From NCBI GenBank assembly GCA_028284065.1, contig JANQSJ010000008.1:62001-126000 (forward strand): a stretch of DNA of 64,000 nucleotides, in the 5' to 3' direction. This DNA comes from Parvularculaceae bacterium. Its GTDB lineage: Bacteria > Pseudomonadota > Alphaproteobacteria > Caulobacterales > Parvularculaceae. This document shows, one piece after another, positions 8,051-16,775 of this stretch. Each line of letters begins with the position of its first letter. Position 1 is the stretch's first letter. The notes beneath the pieces were generated by a model that was not told where the DNA came from, did not search any database, and saw only the letters and a list, made by a program, of their open reading frames with translations. Made by a program: the position numbers and the translations under genes.

Positions 8051-9895
8051 CTATTCCGCCTTGTAGCCCGGCCCCTTGACGAAGCGCCCCGGCGTCGCGC
8101 CCGTCGGCTCCCCTTCGGCGAGGACGCGCTCGCCATTGACGAAGACGTGCTCGACGCCGACGGACAATTGATGCGGCTCGGCGAAGGTCGCGCGGTCGGC
8201 GATCCCGTCAGGATCGAACACGACGACATCGGCGAAATAGCCGGGCGCGAGACGCCCGCGCCCGTCCAGGCTCAGCCTTTCCGCCGGCAAGGACGTCAGC
8301 TTGCGGATCGCCTCCTCCATCGGGATGACCTTCTCGTCGCGAACGTATTTGCCGAGCAGGCGCGCAAACGTGCCATAGGCGCGCGGATGGGTGGAGGACT
8401 GAAGGAAGACGCCCTCGGGCGCGGGCGCGCCGGCGTCCGAGCCGAACGACACCCAGGGCCGCGCGACTTTCCGGACCACATTGTCCTCCGACATGGTGAA
8501 ATAGACGACGTCAATGCGATGGTCGTCCTCGATCACGAGATCGATCATCGCGTCCTCCGGACTGACGCCGCGCATCTCGGCCACTTCAGCGAGCGTCTTG
8601 CCGATGAGCGGCTTAAGCCGCTCGGTCCGGAAGCCGACCAGCAAAACGCCATCCGCGCCGCCGGCCTGGGAAATTCCGGGCTGCCAGTCGGGCGGCGGAT
8701 TGCGGATCTCCTGGATGACGCGGGCGCGGATCTGCGGGTCCTTCAGACGCTCCACCCAGGCGTCGTGGCCGCCCTCCTGAACCCAGGTGGGCATCGACGA
8801 GTTGAGGCCGGTGGAGCTCGCCGGGTAGGTGTACATGTTGGCGCGGATGTCGAGGCCTTCCCCTTGCGCCGCTTCGACCTTCTCGAACACCTCGTCGAGC
8901 TTGCTCCAGTTGTCTTCGCCCGACGCCTTCAGGTGATAAATCTCCGCCGCCGCGCCGGACCGCCGCGCAATGTCGATGAGTTCATCCACGCCCTCCAGCA
9001 GGCGGACGCTTTCGGAGCGCAAGTGGGAGATATAGGAGCCGCCATATTCGCCGGCGGCGGCGGCGAGGGCGACGAGTTCGTCCGTGCCCGCATAAAAGGC
9101 CGGGGCGTAGATGAGCGACGAGCCGACGCCGAGCGCGCCCTCCTCCATCGCCTCGCGCACGAGGGCCTGCATGCGCCCAAGCTCTTCGTCCGTCGGCGGC
9201 CGGTCGTCATAGCCGACCTCGTGGATGCGCACCGTCGTCGCGCCCACGAACGACGCGACGTTCGGCGCGACGCCCCGGTCCTCAAGATACTGAAGATACT
9301 CCCCCAGCGTCGTCCATTCGACGTCGAACTTGATGTCGCGCTGGCGGGCGACGTTCTCCGCTTTCATCTCCTCGGTCCATGGCCCCATGGACCAGCCCTC
9401 GCCCATGACTTCGAGGGTGACGCCCTGCGAGACGTCGCTGAGGCCCCGCGGGTCCTCGATGAGCGAATGCGTCGCCCAGCTCAGCATGTTGATGAAGCCC
9501 GGCGCCACGGCGCGGCCCGAGGCGTCGACCTCAAGGGCGGCGCTCGCGGAAGAGAGATCGCCTATCTCGGCGATGCGATCGCCCTCGATGGCGACATCGG
9601 CGACGCGGCCCGCCGCGCCGGAGCCGTCATAAACCGTCCCGCCACGGATGATGGCGTCGAAGTCGAGCGCTTCACCGCCAGCGGCGTCGGGGCCCGCGTC
9701 CGAGGCGACGTCCGAAGCGGCGTCCGCCGTCGCCTCGCCGGCGCCGCCCGTCCCCCCGCACGCCGCCAGGAGCGCCGCCGCGCCCGCGGCGATGAAAGAT
9801 CTCCGGCCAAAGCTCCGACCAATTTTAAAGCCTGGTTTCACGCCAGTTTTCAGGCCAGTCTTCAGGCCAGTTTTCAGGTCCGCCAACGCCCCCAT
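8051..9895 (-). CDS. Tat-exported D-aminoacylase-like amidohydrolase lipoprotein
   Basis: 614 residues. The N-terminus holds a twin-arginine motif (GRRSFIAAG, RR at 31-32) followed by a lipobox LLAAC (Cys46), so it should be a folded, metal-loaded, membrane-anchored enzyme. The body matches N-acyl-D-amino-acid deacylase/D-aminoacylase amidohydrolases: AIIRGGTVYDGSG, ISHLRSES, EIYHLKASG, SFGSDAGAP and FADVVVFDPDGI. The usual HxH of this superfamily at APGFIDxHxH is replaced by APGFINMLSWATH (132-143), a noteworthy change. Between the start and the RR motif is a four-residue tandem repeat (LKTG) encoded at 9824-9877. ATG at 9895 is preceded by AGGAGGCG and is preferred to 9958. Confidence 0.82.
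   Translation of the reverse strand: MGALADLKTGLKTGLKTGVKPGFKIGRSFGRRSFIAAGAAALLAACGGTGGAGEATADAASDVASDAGPDAAGGEALDFDAIIRGGTVYDGSGAAGRVADVAIEGDRIAEIGDLSSASAALEVDASGRAVAPGFINMLSWATHSLIEDPRGLSDVSQGVTLEVMGEGWSMGPWTEEMKAENVARQRDIKFDVEWTTLGEYLQYLEDRGVAPNVASFVGATTVRIHEVGYDDRPPTDEELGRMQALVREAMEEGALGVGSSLIYAPAFYAGTDELVALAAAAGEYGGSYISHLRSESVRLLEGVDELIDIARRSGAAAEIYHLKASGEDNWSKLDEVFEKVEAAQGEGLDIRANMYTYPASSTGLNSSMPTWVQEGGHDAWVERLKDPQIRARVIQEIRNPPPDWQPGISQAGGADGVLLVGFRTERLKPLIGKTLAEVAEMRGVSPEDAMIDLVIEDDHRIDVVYFTMSEDNVVRKVARPWVSFGSDAGAPAPEGVFLQSSTHPRAYGTFARLLGKYVRDEKVIPMEEAIRKLTSLPAERLSLDGRGRLAPGYFADVVVFDPDGIADRATFAEPHQLSVGVEHVFVNGERVLAEGEPTGATPGRFVKGPGYKAE
9824..9877. repeat. 12-bp tandem repeat in the 5' end of the D-aminoacylase-like gene
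   Basis: Degenerate 12-base units of the type CAGGCCAGTTTT encode LKTG LKTG LKTG VKPG FKIG directly ahead of the twin-arginine motif. Four to five units are visible, the last two diverged. Copy-number change would alter the length of the positively charged n-region of the Tat signal without shifting frame. Confidence 0.7.
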
Positions 9896-10071
9896 GTATC
9901 GCCTCCTTCTGTCGCCGCCAGGGTAGAAACGACCAGAAATCGCGGCGCGCCACAACAAGATCGGACGGTTGCGCGCCGCCGCGGGCGGTTGAACCGGCCC
10001 GCGGAGGCGCCTAGTTGGAGCCGACCGCGGTCGCGTCGGACCGCCTGACCAGAATTTTGAGGGACCTCCTT

Positions 10072-10671
10072 ATGATCTCCGCCAGCCGCATCGCCGTTTC
10101 GGGGTTCGCCCTCGCCGCCGCCTCCATCGCCGCATTCGCCGCCGCGTTTGGCGGCGCCGCCCTCGCCGCCGATGCGCCCGCATGGACGATTGACGCCGAG
10201 AAAAGCCGCCTCGGCTTCGTCGCGACCCAAAGCGGCGCCGAATTCGACGGCGCGTTCAGCGACTGGACGGCGGATATCAAGTTTGACCCCGACAATCTCG
10301 CCGGCTCGTCGATTTCCGCCACGGTGACCCTGAAGAGCGCCAAGACCGGCGACAAGGAGCGCGATTCCGCGCTGCCTGGCCGCGACTGGTTCAATGTGAA
10401 GAAGACCCCCACCGCGACGTTCGCCGCGGACGAGATCATCGCTGCGCCGGACGGCGAGGGCTACGTCGCCAAAGGCGCCCTGACGCTGCGCGGAGTTGAA
10501 AAGCCCCTCGATCTCGCCTTCGACGTCGACATCGCAGACGGCCGCGCAACGGCGCGCGGCGAGGCGGTGATCGCGCGCGGCGAATTCGGCGTCGGCCAGG
10601 GCGAATTCGCGAGCGGCAAATGGGTCGGCCTCGACGTCAAGGTGCAGCTGAACGTCGTCGCGGCGCGCTGA
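10072..10671 (+). CDS. YceI family periplasmic protein
   Basis: 199 residues with a signal peptide (ISASRIAVSGFALAAASIAAFAAAF..ALAADA). The mature part is a YceI lipocalin-like barrel: AWTIDAEKSRLGFVATQSGAEFDGAFSDW, then DPDNLAGSSISATVTLKSAKTGDKERDSALPGRDWFNVKKTPTATF, and GALTLRGVEKPLDLAFDV. These blocks are diagnostic of the family, whose members bind isoprenoid-like lipids in the periplasm. ATG at 10072 has a GAGGG eight to nine bases upstream; an earlier in-frame ATG at 10015 would put extra charged residues ahead of the signal. Single gene. Confidence 0.9.
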   Translation: MISASRIAVSGFALAAASIAAFAAAFGGAALAADAPAWTIDAEKSRLGFVATQSGAEFDGAFSDWTADIKFDPDNLAGSSISATVTLKSAKTGDKERDSALPGRDWFNVKKTPTATFAADEIIAAPDGEGYVAKGALTLRGVEKPLDLAFDVDIADGRATARGEAVIARGEFGVGQGEFASGKWVGLDVKVQLNVVAAR

Positions 10672-11077
10672 CCGCGCGCGTCGGCTGGGTTGTCTTCCGC
10701 CGGCCGAAGTCAGGCCGCGGCCATCTTGCGCCAAGAGCCCGTTTGCGAACGGTCGCGATCCATCAATCGACAATAATCCGGCGCCCGTATCCCCGCGGCG
10801 ATAGGATTCAGGCTCTTGGTCCGCAACGAATGGACGCCGACCCGGTTATTGCGCCGGCCCGCGCGCGTCTGATTATCCCCCCAAGGTGGACCTTGCCGGC
10901 TTTTTCAAACAGACTCCAAGGAGATTTTGCTATCGGCGCCCGGCGAAGGGGCGCGCCCGCCTGAGCCGACGCGTATAGATGGGCGCGGAGGCGCGGAGCC
11001 CGGACGAAGGGGCGCCGGCGAGGGGGCGCGGGCGAGGGGACGCGGGCAAGATAGCGCGGTCAGGGGGACGGCCTTTT
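10672..11077. other. Gene-free region before the TraB-family gene
   Basis: About 400 bases with no supportable gene. The first half is moderately AT-rich with scattered short tracts; the second half is G-rich on the plus strand (about 10980-11070). It must include the promoter of the TraB/GumN gene, but no clear promoter hexamers or terminator stand out. Confidence 0.3.
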
Positions 11078-12955
11078 ATGGCTCAACGACGGAAAGGCCG
11101 GAGCGAAGCTTGGCCGACCGCCCGTGAACGCGGGCGGGCCGCCATGGCCGCGCTCGCGCTGCTCGCCCCGGCCGCCTGTTCGTCGATCCCCGACAATGTC
11201 CGCGCGCAATTGCCGTTCGGCATCGGCGGCCGATCGGAGCCCTCGCAGTCCGTGTCCGCCGTTGACGCCACGGGGCCCGATGCGGCGACGCCGCAAACCG
11301 CGAAGGCGCAGCCAGACGGCGAGACGTCTTCCGGGGCGGATTTGTTCGATCTTTACGAAGACGATCCAATCGCGCTTGCGATTATCGCCGCGGGCGCCGG
11401 GCCTGATCCTCATGCGGGCTTCGACCTCGCCGCGGAAGAACGGCCCTTCGAAGCCGCTGCGTCAATATCGGCGCAAACGCCTTCTCAATCATCCGGTTCA
11501 ACAAGCAACGCCGGCGGCGCGCAGGCGGATAACGCCCGCCCCACCCCGACGCGATATCAACCGGCGCAGCCGCCGCGCCTCTCCGCCGCGGACGCGCCGC
11601 TCGCCGTCGCCGTGACGCCGGTTACGGATGATCCTGCTCCAGCAGAAACGGCGGCGCCGACGCCCTCAACGCCGCTTCCGGCATTCCGCGCGACGGACCT
11701 CGACATCGTTCCCATGCGGCGGACGCAGCGAACCCTCGCCGGCGCGCAAGGCATCGCACAGCCGGACGAAGCCAGGGACGAAACGCCGGCCGGAGAGCCA
11801 AGTTTCGACTTCGCGCCGGCGCCGATTTTTGATGCAGGCGATCCGGAGCCTGAGCTGGAGCCACAGCCGGCGCCGGAGCCGCAAATCACGACGGACGCTG
11901 CGACGGGCGACGATCAGCCGACCGTAGCCGCAACGGATGCGGCGTCCGCCGACGACGAGGCGCCGCCTACGGACGAAGGAACGCCGGAACAGACGCCGAC
12001 TGCTCGGATCGCTGTCGCCGATGCCGGCCGCGAACCGCTCGCGGCCTCAAAGGCTGCTCCGATGCCAACCTCTCCTGATGCGGAAGACCGCCCAATGCCG
12101 CCTCCGTCCGAAACAGGCGACGAGACGGCGGCGGGGCCCCGCGGCGCGCCGGCGCTGTGGCGCATCGCCGACGCGGACTCCGCCGTCTATCTCTTCGGGT
12201 CGCTCCACGCGCTGCCAAAAGGCGCGACCTGGCGCACGCGCGCATTCGACCAGGCGATGGCCGACTCCGAGGTGACCGTGTTCGAGGCGGACGCCGCCTC
12301 GCCGCAAGGACTCGCCGACATCGAACGCGCCTTGCGAACCTGGGGCTTCAATCCGGCGGGCGTGACGCTTGCGGATGAAATCGGCGAGCGGCGATTCGAG
12401 AGGGCCGCGGCGCTCGCCGACGGCCTTGGCCTGACGGCGAGCGCGCTTGCGCCGATGCGCCCCTGGCTCGCCCTCGTTTCCTTAAGTCAGGCGGTGTTCC
12501 TGAGCTATGGCTTCGACCCCGCCGCCGGCGTCGAGGCGACAGTGCTCGCGCAGGGCAAGCGCGAGGGCGACGCCTTCCGCCACCTGGAAACGCCGGAGGA
12601 ACAAGTGCGCGCCCTCGCCGAACTCTCGCGCGAGGACATGCTGGCGAATTTCGACGCGACCCTTGAGCAGTTGTCCGATATACAAGCGACCACCGACCGT
12701 ATGCTGACGGCATGGCGGACGGGCGACCTCGCCGAGCTTGAGGCGGTGACGCTCGCGCCCCTTAAGTCCGGAAGCCCAAGCGCCTATGACGCGCTCTTCA
12801 CGCGGCGCAATGTCGCCTGGACGGGCCGCATTGCGGAGATGCTGGGCGAAGACGACGATTACTTCGTCACGATCGGCGTCGGCCATCTTGTCGGCGAGGA
12901 CAGCGTCATTCGCCTCCTCGAAGCGCGCGGATTGCGCGCTGAGCGGATTCAGTAG
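11078..12955 (+). CDS. TraB/GumN family lipoprotein with long Pro/Ala/Glu-rich linker
   Basis: 625 residues. Lipobox-type sequence LLAPAACSS places Cys34 after a short hydrophobic stretch. Residues about 60-355 are low-complexity, rich in Pro, Ala, Thr and acidic residues, resembling a periplasm-spanning spacer. Residues about 358-625 form the TraB/GumN domain (Tiki-like, PF01963): ALWRIADADSAVYLFGSLH, the LPMRPWL-like APMRPWLALVSLSQ block, and the C-terminal TIGVGHLVGEDSVIRLLEARG. Family members are predicted metalloprotease-like proteins; the GSLH His and the GVGHLVG His are conserved. ATG at 11078 follows a GGGGGA; longer frames begin inside the gene-free region. Typical family members are about 300 residues, so the linker is exceptional. 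Confidence 0.78.
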   Translation: MAQRRKGRSEAWPTARERGRAAMAALALLAPAACSSIPDNVRAQLPFGIGGRSEPSQSVSAVDATGPDAATPQTAKAQPDGETSSGADLFDLYEDDPIALAIIAAGAGPDPHAGFDLAAEERPFEAAASISAQTPSQSSGSTSNAGGAQADNARPTPTRYQPAQPPRLSAADAPLAVAVTPVTDDPAPAETAAPTPSTPLPAFRATDLDIVPMRRTQRTLAGAQGIAQPDEARDETPAGEPSFDFAPAPIFDAGDPEPELEPQPAPEPQITTDAATGDDQPTVAATDAASADDEAPPTDEGTPEQTPTARIAVADAGREPLAASKAAPMPTSPDAEDRPMPPPSETGDETAAGPRGAPALWRIADADSAVYLFGSLHALPKGATWRTRAFDQAMADSEVTVFEADAASPQGLADIERALRTWGFNPAGVTLADEIGERRFERAAALADGLGLTASALAPMRPWLALVSLSQAVFLSYGFDPAAGVEATVLAQGKREGDAFRHLETPEEQVRALAELSREDMLANFDATLEQLSDIQATTDRMLTAWRTGDLAELEAVTLAPLKSGSPSAYDALFTRRNVAWTGRIAEMLGEDDDYFVTIGVGHLVGEDSVIRLLEARGLRAERIQ

Positions 12956-13059
12956 GCGCGCCGACCATAGCGGTCCGCCGCCTGCGCGTCGCGATTGCGT
13001 TTCCCGCCGCGAGCGTCGAGTGTCATCGCCTTATCAAAAAATGCGGAGGAGACGCCGTC

Positions 13060-14040
13060 ATGCCCGACATCTCGCCGGACCAGAAACCTATCGGTTCAGG
13101 GTTCCCCGCCCGCTCCGAACCCGCCGAAATTCTCGCCGGGATCGACCTATCCGGAAAAACCGCCCTCGTCACCGGCGGCTATTCCGGCATCGGCCTTGAG
13201 ACGACGCGCGCGCTCGCCGGCGCAGGCGCAAAGGTCGTCGTGCCCGCCCGGCGGCCGGATGCGGCGCGGGACGCACTCGCCGATCTCGACGGAGAGGTGT
13301 CCACGGGCGCGCTCGATCTCGCGGACCTTTCGTCCGTACGCGCCTTCGCGGACGATTTCCTTCGCGGCAATGACGCCCTCCACCTTCTTATCAACAATGC
13401 CGGCATCATGGCGTGTCCGGAAACGCGCGTCGGTCCCGGCTGGGAGGCGCAGTTCGCCACCAACCATCTCGGCCACGCCGCGCTTTATCAGAAGCTCGAA
13501 CCCGCCATCCGCAAGGCCGGCGACGGCGCGCGCGTCGTCGCGCTTTCCTCCACCGGCCACAAGCGTTCGCCCGTGCGCTTTGACGATCCCTTTTTTGAAC
13601 GCGACCCTTACGAGAAATGGGCCGCCTACGGACAGGCGAAGACCGCCAATAGCCTCTTCGCCATCGGCGTCGATGCGCGCCTGAAGTCGGAGGGCGTGCG
13701 CGCCTATGCAGTGCATCCCGGCGGCATCGAGACGCCATTGCAAAGGCACCTCGAAGAAGAAGAGATGGTCGCCTTGGGCTGGAAATCGCCGGAGGGCGGA
13801 TTGTCCGAGGCCGCGAAGATGCTCTTCAAGACGCCGACGCAAGGCGCGACCACGACGCTCTGGGCCGCGACAAGCCCCCAGCTCGCCGACATCGGCGGCG
13901 TTTATTGCGAGGATTGCGACATCGCCAAGGTGGGCGCGCCCGACGGGCCGCGCTACATGGAGGTCCTGCCGCACGCCGTCGATCGCGAGGCGGCGGAAAA
14001 GCTCTGGACCATGACGGACAAGCTTCTGGCGGAGGCTTGA
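13060..14040 (+). CDS. Short-chain dehydrogenase/reductase (retinol dehydrogenase-like)
   Basis: 326 residues of the classical/extended SDR family closest in style to retinol dehydrogenase/WW-domain oxidoreductase types. Cofactor loop TGGYSGIG at 38-45, NNAG at 112-115, Ser in ALSSTGHKR, and the active-site pair Tyr190/Lys194 in AYGQAK are all present. The Arg pair in VPARRPD after beta-2 suggests NADP(H). A GGAGGAG lies nine bases before the ATG. It is followed by a block of strong hairpins (14106-14296) likely to end its transcript. The substrate is not evident. Confidence 0.88.
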   Translation: MPDISPDQKPIGSGFPARSEPAEILAGIDLSGKTALVTGGYSGIGLETTRALAGAGAKVVVPARRPDAARDALADLDGEVSTGALDLADLSSVRAFADDFLRGNDALHLLINNAGIMACPETRVGPGWEAQFATNHLGHAALYQKLEPAIRKAGDGARVVALSSTGHKRSPVRFDDPFFERDPYEKWAAYGQAKTANSLFAIGVDARLKSEGVRAYAVHPGGIETPLQRHLEEEEMVALGWKSPEGGLSEAAKMLFKTPTQGATTTLWAATSPQLADIGGVYCEDCDIAKVGAPDGPRYMEVLPHAVDREAAEKLWTMTDKLLAEA

Positions 14041-14105
14041 GGCTTATCGCCTAGGATTTGTTGGTGGGCAGGTTGCCCCGGACGCTGACTGTTTCAGGCC
14101 TTTTA

Positions 14106-14138
14106 AGGGCTGCAAGCCGCTCTGCGGCTTGCAGCCCT
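14106..14138. repeat. Perfect 15-bp hairpin downstream of the SDR gene
   Basis: AGGGCTGCAAGCCGC at 14106-14120 and its exact complement at 14124-14138 with a three-base TCT loop. The stem is flanked by TTTT on the left and TAAATT on the right, so termination is plausible in either direction, weakly in the plus. It is the first of three consecutive palindromes between the SDR gene and mnmH. Confidence 0.65.
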
Positions 14139-14180
14139 AAATTGAAAAGGGATCGGCGCGCCACCGCCGCCGCGCGGTTT

Positions 14181-14296
14181 AGAGCGGGTTGCAGCAAAAG
14201 CGGTTCACCGGTTTTGCGTCCGCAACCCGCGCAAACAAAAGCTTAGAGCCGTTTGCATACGTCAAACTGAATGACGTCGAACGCAAACGGCTCTAA
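14181..14296. repeat. Composite two-hairpin intergenic repeat, family A copy 1
   Basis: Hairpin 1 pairs GCGGGTTGC (14184-14192) with GCAACCCGC (14222-14230), with inner GCAAAA/TTTTGC arms. Hairpin 2 pairs AGAGCCGTTTGC (14245-14256) with its complement at 14283-14294, with nested ACGTCA/TGACGT arms. The same two hairpins in the same order recur at 39501-39613 between two small membrane-protein genes. This is a dispersed REP/BIME-like element; the GC-rich stems could stabilise or end transcripts of the convergent neighbours. Confidence 0.75.
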
Positions 14297-14321
14297 GGGG
14301 CGACCTCGTGAAAGCGCGCAT

Positions 14322-15413
14322 CTACCCCGCCGCCAGGACCGCGAGCTCGCGGGCCGCGCGATCTAGGGAGGCGGGCGACAGGTCCGAAAGCTCGATGACG
14401 GCCAGGGCGGCGTCCCTGCGCTTGCGGCGGGAGCGCTCATAGAGCGGATCATAATGTTCGGTGAGGAGCGTGCGGATCAATCCGGCGATATCGCCGTCCC
14501 ATGCGAGCGCCCGCCAGGCGTCTACCTTCGCCGCGCCGTGGCGCTTCACGAGAAGGTCGAGCGCCGCGTCGATGCGGGCGATGTCGGCGGCCGTTTCCGC
14601 ATAGGCTGACGCCAGGAATTCCACCCGCGCGGGAAGGGGCGCGGCGATCTCAACGCGCGGCGCCGCCTTCATCGATCGCCACAGGCGCGCAGGGACGCGT
14701 AGAGGCCCGATGCGCGAGGATTCCGCCTCCACGAGATAGCGCCCGCTTTGGTTTAAGCCCGGCGCGCCGGCCGCCAGCGCCGCAAAAATGAGGCTTTCAA
14801 AACGCTTCTGGCTGTTGGGCGGGGCCGCGCCCATGGCGCCGAAGGCGGAGCCGCGATGGTTCGCGGCGGCTTCGATATCGATCGCCGGCGCGCCGGCGGC
14901 GCCCGCGCGCGCGAGAATCTCCGTCTTGGCGCAGCCCGTCTGTCCGTCCACCAACAAAATCGGCGCGTCGGCGCCGTCGCCCTGCGTCGCCCTCACAACC
15001 GCCCGCCGCCAGGCGCGCCAGCCGCCGTCGAGGACCGTCACCCGCCAGCCGACCGCCGAAAGCACCGTCGCGACGCCGCCCGACCGGTCGCCGCCGCGCC
15101 AGCAATAGACGAGCGGACGCCAGGACGGCGGCATATCCGCGAGCGGGCCGGCAAGATGCGCCGCCACATTGCGCGCCACACAGGCCGCGCCCAGGCGCCG
15201 CGCCTCGAACGGCGAACGCTGGACATAAATCGTTCCGACCTCGGCGCGCTCCTCGTTCGTCAGCGCCGGCAGGTTTACGGCGCCGGGCAGGCGATCCTCG
15301 GCGAACTCCGCCGGCGAGCGCACATCGATGATGGCGTCGAAGGCGGCAAGCGCCGCCGGCGAGATATCGTCCGTCCTTTCAATCGCCGCTCTTTGAGGTG
15401 TCGCTTCGGCCAT
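14322..15413 (-). CDS. mnmH: tRNA 2-selenouridine synthase (SelU/MnmH)
   Basis: 363 residues. The enzyme converts 5-substituted 2-thiouridine at tRNA position 34 to 2-selenouridine through a geranylated intermediate, using selenophosphate. The N-terminal rhodanese domain has the catalytic Cys104 in YCWRGGDRSGG, the exact family signature. The C-terminal ATPase-like domain has a P-loop GQTGCAKT at 157-164 (LLVDGQTGCAKTEIL), then NHRGSAFG and SQKRFESLIF. ATG at 15413 starts at MAEATPQ; an upstream in-frame ATG at 15482 would lie in the shared promoter region. It is divergent from selD, which supplies its selenium donor; the 250-base region between them must carry both promoters. Confidence 0.93.
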   Translation of the reverse strand: MAEATPQRAAIERTDDISPAALAAFDAIIDVRSPAEFAEDRLPGAVNLPALTNEERAEVGTIYVQRSPFEARRLGAACVARNVAAHLAGPLADMPPSWRPLVYCWRGGDRSGGVATVLSAVGWRVTVLDGGWRAWRRAVVRATQGDGADAPILLVDGQTGCAKTEILARAGAAGAPAIDIEAAANHRGSAFGAMGAAPPNSQKRFESLIFAALAAGAPGLNQSGRYLVEAESSRIGPLRVPARLWRSMKAAPRVEIAAPLPARVEFLASAYAETAADIARIDAALDLLVKRHGAAKVDAWRALAWDGDIAGLIRTLLTEHYDPLYERSRRKRRDAALAVIELSDLSPASLDRAARELAVLAAG

Positions 15414-15664
15414 CGCCGGACCATGCCCCCGCGCCGGTCCTTTGGTCAAAGCGCGCCGCAGAATGCCGGCGCGCCAAAGCATGCTCGACTTGGCCGCGAG
15501 CAGCGACCATATTGCGACGCCTGCGCTTACCTGGACTTTGGAGAGCCGCGGCGGGGTCCCTGCGGAACAGGGTCGGCCTCGTCGGCGCGCCGCCGGACGC
15601 CCTCGCAGCTTGGTGCGCGCAGCCCGGTATAGGACACGCCCGCGAAGGGGATCAGGCGAAGACG

Positions 15665-16717
15665 ATGACGGCGAAAGAGGCAGCGCGGCTGACGAGCCTC
15701 GCCCATGGCGGCGGGTGCGGATGCAAGATTGCGCCGGCGACGCTTGACCGGCTGCTCGCCGCCATCGGGGACGCGCCGGTCGCGCCGTCGCCCGACCTGC
15801 TCGTCGACGCTGGCAAGCGCGACGACGCCGCCGTTTACCGACTATCCGACGACGAGGCGATCGTCGCGACGACGGACTTCTTCACGCCAATCGTCGATGA
15901 CCCTTACGAGTTCGGGCGTATCGCCGCGACGAACGCGCTCTCCGATGTCTACGCCATGGGCGCGGCGCCGATTTTCTGCCTGGCGATCCTCGGCATGCCG
16001 ATCGACAAGCTGTCCCCGGAGACGATCGGCGAGATCATCCGCGGCGGGCGCGACGTCGCCGCGGCGGCGGGGGCGCCGGTCGCCGGCGGCCATTCGATTG
16101 ACGCCGCGGAGCCAATTTATGGCCTCGTCGCCATCGGCCGCGGCCATCCGGACCGTATCCTGACGAACGCCGGCGCGCGCGCAGGCGACGTACTCATCCT
16201 GGGAAAGCCGCTCGGCGTCGGCGTCTTCTCCGCAGCCTTCAAGCGGGGGATCCTGCCGCCTGCGGACTATGAGGCGATGATCGCCTCCACGACCCTCCTC
16301 AACCTACCCGGCGCGGACCTCGCCGCCCTTAAGGGCGTACACGCCATGACCGACGTCACCGGCTTCGGCCTTCTCGGCCACGGGCTGGAAATGGCGCGCG
16401 GGGCAAACGTCTCTATAGAGATTGACCTGGCGGCCGTCCCGGCGTTCGACGGGGCAAAAGCGCTTCTCGGCGAAGGCGTCCGGACCGGCGCCTCAACGCG
16501 CAACTGGGAAAGCGTAAAGGGCGAAGTGGAGACCCACGCCTTAAGCGACGCGGACCGCGATCTCCTCACTGACCCGCAGACTTCGGGCGGGCTTCTCGTC
16601 GCGGCCGCGCCCGAAGCCGCAGGCGCCGTCCTCGACGTTTTCCGCGCCGCCGGCCACGAGCGCGCCGCCCTCATCGGCCGTGTCGCCGACGGACCCGCCC
16701 GCGTACGTGTCGCCTAA
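15665..16717 (+). CDS. selD: Selenide, water dikinase (selenophosphate synthetase)
   Basis: 350 residues. Makes selenophosphate from selenide and ATP. The N-terminus GGGCGCK matches the E. coli catalytic segment; Cys18 and Lys21 correspond to Cys17 and Lys20, so this is the cysteine rather than selenocysteine form and no UGA readthrough is needed. RDDAAVYRL, TTDFFTPIVDDPYEFGRIAATNA, AGGHSIDAAEP, MTDVTGFGLLGH and LTDPQTSGGLL are all intact, giving a full-length enzyme. The ATG at 15665 begins MTAKEAARL, in line with the family start. Its divergent partner mnmH indicates use of selenium for tRNA modification; no selA, selB or selC is visible here, so selenoprotein synthesis is neither shown nor excluded. 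Confidence 0.95.
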   Translation: MTAKEAARLTSLAHGGGCGCKIAPATLDRLLAAIGDAPVAPSPDLLVDAGKRDDAAVYRLSDDEAIVATTDFFTPIVDDPYEFGRIAATNALSDVYAMGAAPIFCLAILGMPIDKLSPETIGEIIRGGRDVAAAAGAPVAGGHSIDAAEPIYGLVAIGRGHPDRILTNAGARAGDVLILGKPLGVGVFSAAFKRGILPPADYEAMIASTTLLNLPGADLAALKGVHAMTDVTGFGLLGHGLEMARGANVSIEIDLAAVPAFDGAKALLGEGVRTGASTRNWESVKGEVETHALSDADRDLLTDPQTSGGLLVAAAPEAAGAVLDVFRAAGHERAALIGRVADGPARVRVA

Positions 16718-16775
16718 TGCGCTGGCCGATACATCCGCATCGCCTGGATTCTGAATTCCGCCAATGGAGCCCGCC

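Noticed and set aside
8147-10048. Long open frame of over 600 codons on the plus strand
   Set aside because: It is the complement of the D-aminoacylase-like gene. Its translation is Arg/Ala/Gly-rich without motifs; long antisense frames are normal in GC-rich coding DNA.
15482-15660. Possible tRNA-Sec gene or Cys-motif peptide (PYCDACAYLDFGE) between mnmH and selD
   Set aside because: No cloverleaf or T-loop sequence found; the Cys pair resembles a zinc ribbon but the frame has no start site or extended homology.
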